Source: Thermodesulfobacteriota bacterium (lineage in GTDB: Bacteria; Desulfobacterota; GWC2-55-46). From it: a DNA stretch of 64,000 nucleotides. Shown one piece after another: positions 58,001 to 64,000 of this stretch. Within the stretch, counting starts at the first letter, position 1. Every line of letters begins with the position of its first letter. Below the pieces are notes generated by a model that searched no databases, was not told the DNA's origin, and saw only the letters and a program-made list of their open reading frames with translations. Position numbers and translations under genes: made by a program. Location of the stretch: positions 1,822,819-1,886,818 of the forward strand of contig CP129479.1 in assembly GCA_030583865.1 (NCBI GenBank), read 5' to 3'.

Positions 58001-58948
58001 TATCTTGCTCTCGGACCAATCGGCAATGTCACCGTTCCGCCAGCTTATGGCGTGGAGGACCGGCACGCCGAGCGCCGCGTAGGAATCGCGCCGCACGTCA
58101 AGGTACATGACCTGGTAGTTGATGAGCACGTCGACCGCAGGCCTCCCGTCCTCTCTCGTAATCAATGCAAGAGGCTGCCCGCCGCTCCGCTGAGGCTCGA
58201 GCGGCTCGTAGAAGACAACCGGGAGCGCCCCCTGCTTTTCCAGCCTGGATATAAGCGCGTCTATATGGTCCGTCAGCGCGTCGCTTATCGAAGCCTTGTG
58301 GATGGATACCCCTATGACAGGGGTGCGGCTGGAAGCCTCCTTGCCGAGCCAATCCAGATACTCATCCAGGCTTTCGACCACGCGCTCGGGATGGCCGGGG
58401 TGGTATATGCCCGTTGCCGGCAGTACTACGGGCGGCGGGACTTCGCCTCCGCCGCCCAGCACCGCGCTCTCAAGATAGCGGAAAAAGTTCCCGAAGTTTA
58501 TAAGCCCGCCGTTCCTGTAATAGGCATACAGGGTTTCCGCCTGCTCTTTTTCAAGACCGGCGTACTCAGGCCCGGCTCCCGTCACAAGCAGCCAAGGAGC
58601 GCCAGCTTCCTGCAGAGCCTGGCCGGCCTTTTCACGGGCCTTGGACGCATCGGACGCCCTTGGGGCATCCAAGAGAACGAGTTCGGCCCTGCGCATGGCG
58701 GGAATCAAATCAGCCGGGTCCGTCTCGTCGAGGTTGTATTTCACGGCACTCACGCCCGCAGCACGCGCGGCATCCGTGACCGTATCGAATTTCCCGGCCA
58801 GGACGAAGCTGTTACTGAGGATTACCACCTGCGGACCGGCGGAAGCCTTCCTGTTTTTAACGACCCCAAAGAGGACGGCGGCCACCGCTATGAATACGGC
58901 GAGGCCCGCTGCCAGCCAGGGAGTGCGTAAGTAAGCCTTTTTTTTCAT
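55019..58948 (-). CDS. CobN/HmuS-like chelatase homologue, membrane-anchored
   Basis: 1309 residues, CobN/magnesium-chelatase H superfamily over almost the whole length. Key motif HLGTHGSQEWTPGKE begins at His556 (His560, Glu564), followed by GDLPVVYPYIVDNIGEATQAKRR as in CobN. Unlike cytosolic CobN it has an N-terminal signal/TM helix (about 11-31) and a C-terminal TM helix (about 1283-1303), so the body faces the periplasm. No CobS/CobT partners are present. With a TonB receptor next to it the order matches Bacteroidetes hmuR-hmuS, whose HmuS has been reported to take iron out of haem. Cobalt/B12 handling is the alternative. Confidence 0.88.
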   Translation of the reverse strand: MKKKAYLRTPWLAAGLAVFIAVAAVLFGVVKNRKASAGPQVVILSNSFVLAGKFDTVTDAARAAGVSAVKYNLDETDPADLIPAMRRAELVLLDAPRASDASKAREKAGQALQEAGAPWLLVTGAGPEYAGLEKEQAETLYAYYRNGGLINFGNFFRYLESAVLGGGGEVPPPVVLPATGIYHPGHPERVVESLDEYLDWLGKEASSRTPVIGVSIHKASISDALTDHIDALISRLEKQGALPVVFYEPLEPQRSGGQPLALITREDGRPAVDVLINYQVMYLDVRRDSYAALGVPVLHAISWRNGDIADWSESKIGIPMSGIPFYLAIPEYTGVIDPMVVSAVEGGRLAAIPEQMDAMVAKAMRLARLRAMPNAQKRVAVMFYNYPRGEKNLSASFLNVPRSLVTLNGALKGEGYATGPLEEKTAVDECTAMLRPFYRDDQLTALLERDLAGLLPMEDYLGWYRALPKKVQDRIEARWGGPETDPMVIERDGAKYFAVPRMVRGNLLIMPQPPRGQAGEPAEKAIYHDSKVPINHFYAAAYLYVRKAFSADALIHLGTHGSQEWTPGKERGLSIYDDPLLVLGDLPVVYPYIVDNIGEATQAKRRGRAVIISHQTPPFAPAGLHKELMPLHDLIHEYELLDEGAVKVRTGEAIVEAAAERKMLEDLGWTAESARGDFPGFHRQLHDYLHELAQAAQPLGLHTLGEAPEPVHRLMTVMQMLGPDFYEKLALEDSEELFVEDYSKLTQSAPYRFLERHVAKRVPVADKSLRPFIEKAREYYDSFGAGKEFSGVLAALGGRHVETSYGGDPIRNTDTLPTGRNLYGFDPSKVPTVQASKAGREALNSLLEAHKAENGGYPEKLAFSLWSVETMRHLGVLEAQVFYALGVRPVWDKAGRVTEIEVIPRDELGRPRIDVVVSATGLYRDHFPIIIDQIAKAVVKVAELDEPDNAVRTNAIALEKALLEKGIAAAEARDMALTRVFSSESGAYGTGLEDAALASDTWENDSRMADLYLSKMQYAYGPDPERWGMKPEGLNLYKEQLKGVEAAVLSRSSNLYGMLSTDDPFQYLGGISLAVRNIDGKSPGLYISNLRDSANGRTESAAKFLASELRTRYHHPQWVEAMKSEGHAGTLNIVDTVNNFWGWQVTAPEIVRDDQWQSFFDVYVKDSLDLGIREWFEETNPVALAQVAERMLEAVRKDYWDADEATVRALVETYLDAVERHDYKTDNKLLDEYARQAAAGFGMDGFKASGSGGAANAAAKVAGQVMKAAESINTHDLRMVFLMAGLLAVVFLSGALAQWNKGRQRRQAE

Positions 58949-58966
58949 TAACCTCTGCCCCCCAAC

Positions 58967-60925
58967 CTAAAACTGCGCCCGCAGGCTCGCGTAGTAAAAG
59001 CGGCCGCGCTCGACAGTCGTGAAATTCCGGGATTTATCGCTCAGGCGCTCGTCCGTAAGGTTCTCTATGCCAACACCGAGCTCGACTCCGGGGGCAATCT
59101 CCTTCCTGACGTTCATGTGCCACAGGGTATATGCCGGCAGGTCCACCGGCGTATTTACGTTGTAAACCACCTGCTCGCCCGTGTAGACCCCGCGGACCTG
59201 GGGCTTTAACCCCCACGGGGCTTCGCTCCAGTCTACCCGTAGAGAGGCCGCATGCCTGGGCCGCTCCGCCAACGCGCGGTTGTTAGTCAGGTCGTCCGCC
59301 TCAAGCCACGAGTGGTTGAAGGAGACGTCAATACCGTACTGGAAGGCGTAGCCCAATACGAGCTCGGTGCCCTGCGTGCGCGCCTTTTCCACATTGAGAT
59401 GCTCGTATACGCGCCCGAGCGGAGCAAGGCAGTTCGAGACGCAGACGTTCATTATCAGGTCGTCGATCTCGTTCCTGAAGACCGTGAGCTGCGCGCTCAG
59501 GGCACCGGCGCGGTACTCGGCACCTGCCTCATAGCTCTGCGAGCGCTCGGGCTTGAGGTCCGGGTTGCCCGTGAACGTGTACGGCCCCACAAAGATGTAT
59601 TCCGGCGATATCTGCTTCAAGGTCGGCGCCCTGAATCCTTCGCCGTAGCCCGCCTTGAAGGTCCACTGCGGGTTGGCATGATAGACTATATATCCCTTGG
59701 GGCTGAGCTCTGAGCCGAAAAAGGCGTGGCTGTCGTTACGCGCCCCAATGGTTACTGATAGGGCGTCCGTGAGGAATATCTCGTCCTGGAGAAATATGGC
59801 CCGGTTTATCGCCTTTCCCTCGCCGCCGGCGAGGGCGGCGTGCTCGAGTATCTCCTCGCGGAACTCGCCGCCGAAGGTTACCAGCTGTTTTTTACCGAGC
59901 GGTATCGTCAGCTGCGCGTCCGCGACCCTGTCTATGAGCTTCTGGGACTCTGTTGGAGCCACAAGCGCGTTATCGGTCCGATTTTCCGCCTTCAGGCTGT
60001 TCTGGTACGCGTTTGCCGAGACCCTTGCCGCTCCGAACTCGCCGTGATAACTCAGGGAATTCTGCTCCCTGGTCAGGTCATAGCTGCTTACATGCAGTAT
60101 GGTGTTGTTGCGGTTGAAGGTATTCCGCCAGCGCTCCTCGTCGCCACGGGTAAAGGTCAGCTCGAAACGATGCCCGTCGACGGGGGACAGGGTTATCCCG
60201 GCGGTGCCGGTAAGTAGGTCCTTGCCCTCAAGCTCGGAAATCCTCGAATCGATCGCGCTCGGCGTGGCCCCGACCCAGGCGTTCTGCACCGACAGCTTCA
60301 GTCCGAGCCGGTCCTGCACGATCGGACCCGTGAGGGACAATCCGAGCTGGTATTCGTCGCCGCCCCGCCCGTCCTCTCGCTTGCCGCCCATTGCGCTTAT
60401 AGAGCCGCGCCATTCCTTGCCGACCGGCCTGGTGATTATGTTGACGACGCCCCCCATCGCGTCTGAGCCGTATAATGACGACGCGGGGCCGCGCACCACC
60501 TCTATCCGCTCGATGTCTTCGAGCGGGATCCAGGTAAATCCGTAGTCGGAATGCCCGATGTACTCATCAGAGGCCGTAATCCGGCGCCCGTCGACCATGA
60601 GCAGCACGTGCTTGCTGTCGAAGCCGCGGAGCCTTATCGTTTCCCGCCCGCTCAGGCCCTTTCCGGACAGGGTTATTCCAGGCACGTCGCGTATGGCGTC
60701 GACTATGTCGCGCGCCGGGCGCGACTCGATGTCCTCGCGAGTGATGACGGTCACTGAAGCCGGCACGTCTTCCAGCGAAACCTCCGTCTTTGTGGCGGTG
60801 ACGAAAACGCCCTTCGATTCGACCGACTCGCTCTCGGCGGCGCCCGCGACCGCCGCGCCTGAAACCACGAAAGCCGTTAACAGACCGCATACTCCTGTAA
60901 TGACCTTTCTTTTTTGCACTTCCAT
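58967..60925 (-). CDS. TonB-dependent receptor, probably for haem or another metallated tetrapyrrole
   Basis: 652 residues. Signal peptide (MEVQKRKVITGVCGLLTAFV...AGA), plug domain (about 40-150; VFVTATKTEVSLEDVPASVT, then RPARDIVDAIRDVPGI, GSDAMGGVVNIIT) and a 22-strand barrel ending FYYASLRAQF. BtuB/HmuR-like in arrangement. Start at 60925 has GGAGAAG upstream. A Fur-type box lies about 60 bp upstream of the start, and the CobN-like gene follows after 18 bp. Confidence 0.93.
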   Translation of the reverse strand: MEVQKRKVITGVCGLLTAFVVSGAAVAGAAESESVESKGVFVTATKTEVSLEDVPASVTVITREDIESRPARDIVDAIRDVPGITLSGKGLSGRETIRLRGFDSKHVLLMVDGRRITASDEYIGHSDYGFTWIPLEDIERIEVVRGPASSLYGSDAMGGVVNIITRPVGKEWRGSISAMGGKREDGRGGDEYQLGLSLTGPIVQDRLGLKLSVQNAWVGATPSAIDSRISELEGKDLLTGTAGITLSPVDGHRFELTFTRGDEERWRNTFNRNNTILHVSSYDLTREQNSLSYHGEFGAARVSANAYQNSLKAENRTDNALVAPTESQKLIDRVADAQLTIPLGKKQLVTFGGEFREEILEHAALAGGEGKAINRAIFLQDEIFLTDALSVTIGARNDSHAFFGSELSPKGYIVYHANPQWTFKAGYGEGFRAPTLKQISPEYIFVGPYTFTGNPDLKPERSQSYEAGAEYRAGALSAQLTVFRNEIDDLIMNVCVSNCLAPLGRVYEHLNVEKARTQGTELVLGYAFQYGIDVSFNHSWLEADDLTNNRALAERPRHAASLRVDWSEAPWGLKPQVRGVYTGEQVVYNVNTPVDLPAYTLWHMNVRKEIAPGVELGVGIENLTDERLSDKSRNFTTVERGRFYYASLRAQF

Positions 60926-60985
60926 CTTTCTTCTCCCGTCTTTTTTATTGATTGCGGCTCGCGCCTGCCTATATAATTTAATATT

Positions 60986-61004
60986 GAAATTGAATGTCAT
61001 TTTC
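60986..61004 (-). promoter_or_regulatory. Fur box upstream of the TonB-dependent receptor
   Basis: GAAATTGAATGTCATTTTC matches 13 of 19 positions of the Fur consensus GATAATGATAATCATTATC, in an AT-rich stretch between tonB and the receptor gene. It points to iron-repressed expression and an internal promoter. Confidence 0.65.
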
Positions 61005-61069
61005 ATATGCTGAACAGGGTTTCGCACGGCGGGCCGCGCAAGCTGGCCGGCGTGGCTTTGCGAAGCCGC

Positions 61070-61858
61070 TCATCTCAGCGAGAAAAAAATCGGCACCACC
61101 AGTTCAAGCTGCTCTGACGCGATTTCCATCGGCAGGGCCGGGAGCGGCTCGGAACGCCTGAGTAGCGCCATCGATTCATGGTCCAGGGAGCTTATGCCCG
61201 AGCTTCTTTCTATATCCAGCGAGACAACATCCCCGCGCCTGTTCATCACAAACCTGAGGTAGACCACCCCTTCCTGGCGGCGGAGCCTCGCGTCCCTCGG
61301 ATATCGCTTGTTCCTTTCCAGATGGGCCAGGAGCCTTGTTTCAAACCTCTCAATGCCCAGCCTGGTGGCCGCGGCCTGAGGCGGAGGCCCGGGTTCATGC
61401 TCATCCTCCCGGCCCCCCTCCCGGGTTTCAACCGAAGCCTCGGAGGCAGAGGCGGCAGCCTTTGGCTGTGCTTCAAACGCCTCTGGAGTCGGTTCCGCCT
61501 CTCTTGCGCTTAAGCTTGCCGCCTCCTGGAGAGGCTTCTCAACAGGCTCCTCAGCCGCGTCCGGCTCAGTCCTGGCCGGCTCCGCCAATACCGGCCGTTC
61601 GATCGCTTGATCCTTTTTCACGGCCTGTTTTTCGGCTGAAGCAACGGCCTTTTCGATTTTCGGCCTGCTCGGGGTCTCATGCGACGCCTCGGCAGGCGCA
61701 TTAGCAAACCCGATCCCTATCTCGAATTCAAGCGGCAGCCCTGCAGGCTCCACGTCAACTGCATGCCCGGCCAGGTATAGAGTGATCGCCAGGTGCGCGA
61801 AGGCCGCAGCCATGAAGCTTGCGAGCCAACGGCGGCGCTCCCCGGAGAATATTTTCAT
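61070..61858 (-). CDS. tonB: Energy transducer TonB
   Basis: 262 residues: a short cytoplasmic start, TM helix (about 13-32), a long Pro/Glu/Ala-rich linker (about 45-165) and the C-terminal TonB domain (RYPRDARLRRQEGVVYLRFVMNRRGDVVSLDIERSSG). Spans the periplasm to energise the receptor encoded next door. It overlaps exbD by 4 bp. Confidence 0.94.
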   Translation of the reverse strand: MKIFSGERRRWLASFMAAAFAHLAITLYLAGHAVDVEPAGLPLEFEIGIGFANAPAEASHETPSRPKIEKAVASAEKQAVKKDQAIERPVLAEPARTEPDAAEEPVEKPLQEAASLSAREAEPTPEAFEAQPKAAASASEASVETREGGREDEHEPGPPPQAAATRLGIERFETRLLAHLERNKRYPRDARLRRQEGVVYLRFVMNRRGDVVSLDIERSSGISSLDHESMALLRRSEPLPALPMEIASEQLELVVPIFFSLR

Positions 61859-62277
61859 CTCCGGACTTCCTCGCGTCCAACCAGCGCGACCTTCAGGTAG
61901 CCTGACGAACGCAGGGAATTGAGCACTTCCATGAGCGCCTCATAGGACACCGTCCTGTCGGCCCTGAAGAAAATCCGCCTGTCCCTGTCATTCCCCGTGG
62001 CCCTGTCAAGGGCCGGCGTGAGTTCATTCAGCGCTACTGCCGAGTTTCCGAGCACGAGGCTCAGGTCTGACTTCAGAGTCAGGTAAAGCGGCTCCTCGGG
62101 CCGCTCCTGCGGCGCGGCGTTTGAAGCCGGTAAGTCGACCGGCACGTCGACCGTTGCGAGAGGGGCGGCGACCATGAAGATTATGAGGAGGACGAGCATA
62201 ACGTCTATGAATGGAGTGACGTTTATCTCATGGTTCTCGCTTAGGCCGTCGTCGCTGCGGTCGAGCATTACGCCCAT
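61855..62277 (-). CDS. exbD: Biopolymer transport protein ExbD
   Basis: 140 residues, one TM helix (about 23-43) with the essential Asp in INVTPFIDVMLVLLIIFMV, and a periplasmic domain (RIFFRADRTVSYEALMEVLNSLRSSGY). Overlaps exbB by 10 bp and tonB by 4 bp: a tightly coupled trio. Confidence 0.95.
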   Translation of the reverse strand: MGVMLDRSDDGLSENHEINVTPFIDVMLVLLIIFMVAAPLATVDVPVDLPASNAAPQERPEEPLYLTLKSDLSLVLGNSAVALNELTPALDRATGNDRDRRIFFRADRTVSYEALMEVLNSLRSSGYLKVALVGREEVRR

Positions 62278-63098
62278 GAGCCCTCCTCGGCCCCGGACGG
62301 CCCCGCGCCCCTATCCATGTCGCGGGAGACGAGCTTTTGTATCTCAGAAGACACATCGGCCAGTTCCGCCTTCGTTTCCGATATCGAGCGCGCGAAATGG
62401 TTGTAGATGACTACCGCCGGGATTGCGGCGATAAGCCCGGCGGCGGTCGCAAGAAGCGCCTCGGCAATGCCGGGCGCGACGACCGCCAGATTGGTCGTCT
62501 GGGTTTTCGATATACCGATAAAGCTGTTCATTATCCCCCAAACCGTGCCGAACAGGCCGACAAACGGCGCGGTCGAACCGATGGTGGCCAGAACGCCCGT
62601 GCCGGTCTTGAGACGCCTCCCAGCGGACGCCTCAACCCGTTCGAGACTCAGCGCGACGCGTTCCTTTACGCTTGTGTTTGAACGGGAGCCCCCGGACAGG
62701 CGCAGCTCGGATTTGGCGGCGTGGAGGAGCTCACCGGCCTCGCCACCCTTCACGCGTGCGGCAGCTTCTTCAAGCGAGGCGGCATTCCGCAGGTCCTCGA
62801 CGGAGCGGCAAATCCTCTTTTTAGCCGAAGACAGCTCTCTCGTCTTCGCGATCCAGACTGTCCATGTGAGCACGGACGCAAGGACCAACCCGGCCATCAC
62901 GGCCTTAACGACGGCGTCAGCCGCCATGAACATTCCGGAGATCGAAAGGTCATGCGGGATAGATGTCTCTGCCGACGCATCAACAGCACCGAAAAGCATG
63001 GCAGGCAATACATAAAATATGAGCCTGCTTAAGCCCGGGGGCTTGATTACGGGACGGAAAGCCTTCTTTAATTTGAATAATAATGTTCCATATCTCAT
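62268..63098 (-). CDS. exbB: Biopolymer transport protein ExbB
   Basis: 276 residues with an N-terminal signal-like segment and short periplasmic extension (SAETSIPHDLSISGMF) as in E.-coli-type longer ExbB, then three TM helices. MotA_ExbB motif: GTGVLATIGSTAPFVGLFGTVWGIMNSFIGI...GIAEALLATAAGLIAAIPAVVIYN. GGAAGGG precedes the ATG. First gene of the operon. Confidence 0.95.
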   Translation of the reverse strand: MRYGTLLFKLKKAFRPVIKPPGLSRLIFYVLPAMLFGAVDASAETSIPHDLSISGMFMAADAVVKAVMAGLVLASVLTWTVWIAKTRELSSAKKRICRSVEDLRNAASLEEAAARVKGGEAGELLHAAKSELRLSGGSRSNTSVKERVALSLERVEASAGRRLKTGTGVLATIGSTAPFVGLFGTVWGIMNSFIGISKTQTTNLAVVAPGIAEALLATAAGLIAAIPAVVIYNHFARSISETKAELADVSSEIQKLVSRDMDRGAGPSGAEEGSWA

Positions 63099-63409
63099 AT
63101 GCGATCCCTTCCATGGCTGAAAAAACCGATGTCGCCTTCATGTTCCGGGTCCTTTTACCGTGCGGGCGGAAGCGCGGCGGCGGACAAAGGAGGAGGAAAA
63201 TCCGCCGCCGCGCTTCACACCCTGCCCCTTCTCTCCACTCCAGGAGTCCCCGGTCCTGTAGCGGAGCTGGTTCGAGGGGAGGCCGCGCCTGCAACTCACA
63301 TGCAGGCAGGGCCAACGGCTTAAGCCCTTGATACCCTCATTTATTACGCCCGAGAAGGAACTGCCCCCATTGCCTTGCGCCCGACTTAAGTCTCAATCGG
63401 ACCAATTCT
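63099..63409. other. Leader of the exbB operon
   Basis: GC-rich stretch of about 310 bp between exbB and the Fur box; frames here have no SD and odd composition, so I see no gene. Confidence 0.4.
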
Positions 63410-63428
63410 GAAATTGAATATCATTTTC
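63410..63428 (-). promoter_or_regulatory. Fur box upstream of exbB
   Basis: GAAATTGAATATCATTTTC matches 14 of 19 positions of the Fur consensus and differs by one base from the box at 60986. It lies about 310 bp before the exbB start. Confidence 0.65.
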
Positions 63429-63885
63429 ATTTTGTGGCGTCAAGCTGTTTTTTTTAGTGAGCTGCCAATCCTTAGTCGGTTTTTATTTTCCAAGCGAGAG
63501 TTTGTTCTGGTTTACTGGGGGTTTTCCTGCCGGGGGCGCTTAATGCCCCTGGCTTCTGACTCGAAGCCGAGGAGCATGGACATGAATGAATTTCCGTGGA
63601 GACCAGCTGAGTTCACGACTCTGTCGAAGACGATCGCGGCCATAGCCATGTACTTGCTTTTAGATGTAGCTTTTAATATCATCGCGAATATCTCGCCACG
63701 AACACGAGCGCGAACCCTACCCCGGTGAGTGTGCCTTTGGTAACAAGCGGGACCGTCCAGTCGGGGCGTATGCGGCCGCCATGACCGCTGCCCGCCCGCC
63801 TGCCGAACGGTCCCGCTGTTACGCCGTCTGGCCAGCCCACAAAAGGCTTACGCCGTCAAATGCGAGTTTGAATATGACCCACATG
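63429..63885. other. Gap without a recognised gene
   Basis: Contains a widely spaced inverted repeat: AACAAGCGGGACCGT (about 63741) and ACGGTCCCGCTGTTA (about 63808). Frames on either strand lack an SD. Nothing further recognised. Confidence 0.4.
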
Positions 63886-64000
63886 TCAGCTAAAATGAGC
63901 GGGGCCAAGCACCCTGTTCAATACTATCGAGTCCGTCTTTTCCGCCAGTTCCACTTTCGCGCTAAGGTAACCATCTAAAGACACTTGCTGCAACAACCTT
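63886..64000 (-). CDS. Possible C-terminal end of an unknown gene (partial)
   Basis: An open frame enters from the right window edge and ends at 63886: ...RLLQQVSLDGYLSAKVELAE, then KTDSIVLNRVLGPAHFS. Protein-like composition, but only 37 residues are in the window, so neither family nor reality can be settled. Confidence 0.3.
   Translation of the reverse strand, partial: RLLQQVSLDGYLSAKVELAEKTDSIVLNRVLGPAHFS

Noticed and set aside
57074-58930. 618-codon frame antisense to the CobN-like gene
   Set aside because: Arg/His-rich shadow frame; the minus strand carries conserved CobN motifs.
55019-58948. Cobaltochelatase CobN of B12 synthesis
   Set aside because: TM helices at both ends, no CobS/CobT or cob genes nearby, and Hmu-like neighbours argue for haem use; B12/cobalt remains an alternative.
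63414-63728. 104-codon plus-strand frame downstream of the Fur box
   Set aside because: No SD, overlaps the Fur box, mixed composition and no recognisable domain.

Overview
The window looks like chromosomal DNA of a Gram-negative, GC-rich bacterium, probably of a deltaproteobacterial (Desulfobacterota-like) lineage. The evidence is a CMP-Kdo/LPS gene set, TonB/ExbBD, several outer-membrane barrels, c-type cytochromes, and many dispersed palindromic intergenic repeats. The lineage is an inference; no rRNA or phylogenetic marker was compared. Almost all genes from 1.4 to 25 kb are on the minus strand.

Layout. 0-1.3 kb: an outer-membrane barrel, then tRNA-Asp and tRNA-Val. 1.4-7.4 kb: the proteostasis cluster tig-clpP-clpX-lon, and tRNA-Leu(UAG). 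7.7-9.9 kb: a chemoreceptor with a c-type haem motif. 10.2-16.5 kb: respiration. SCO, a cytochrome b/ferredoxin/MvhD-like fusion and an unknown membrane protein form one operon. A heme-copper oxidase operon (subunits I and II with two unlisted one-helix proteins) lies behind an FNR-like palindrome. Subunit I has Gln where oxygen reductases carry the cross-linked Tyr, so it may be an alternative NO reductase. 16.9-19.2 kb: a tandem repeat array and a porin. 20.1-25.1 kb: kdsD, kdsA, pyrG and kdsB, i.e. CMP-Kdo supply.

25.5-51.5 kb: a possible genomic island. An intact tRNA-Leu(CAA) at 25.5 kb and a perfect 56-bp copy of its 3' end at 51.4 kb bracket about 26 kb. Inside are small envelope genes, a norCBQD NO-reductase operon with a class-II FNR/DNR-type promoter, a SnoaL-like protein, an MmeI-type restriction-modification enzyme, a Sel1 protein, a frameshifted methyltransferase, a P4-type integrase flanked by tRNA 3' fragments, an IS3-family element with a damaged transposase, and broken genes around it. 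At the right end is a Pst-like ABC transporter with an OprP-like porin, a PstB-TusA fusion and a YezD protein. This operon is preceded by a promoter and a leader with mutually exclusive hairpins (antiterminator/terminator), a strong candidate for an undescribed attenuator or riboswitch.

51.7-53.8 kb: remains of a toxin-antitoxin pair and catalase katA. 54.2-63.4 kb: a Fur-box-flanked haem-acquisition operon: exbB-exbD-tonB, a TonB-dependent receptor, a membrane-anchored CobN/HmuS-like chelatase homologue, a second ExbB/TolQ-like protein and a DUF2149 protein. It resembles the Bacteroidetes hmuRSUV arrangement, where the CobN homologue has been reported to remove iron from haem.

Themes: NO/oxygen respiration (two heme-copper enzymes), haem supply for them, iron- and anaerobiosis-type regulation, and oxyanion import of uncertain substrate. 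Coordinates and residue numbers were counted by hand.
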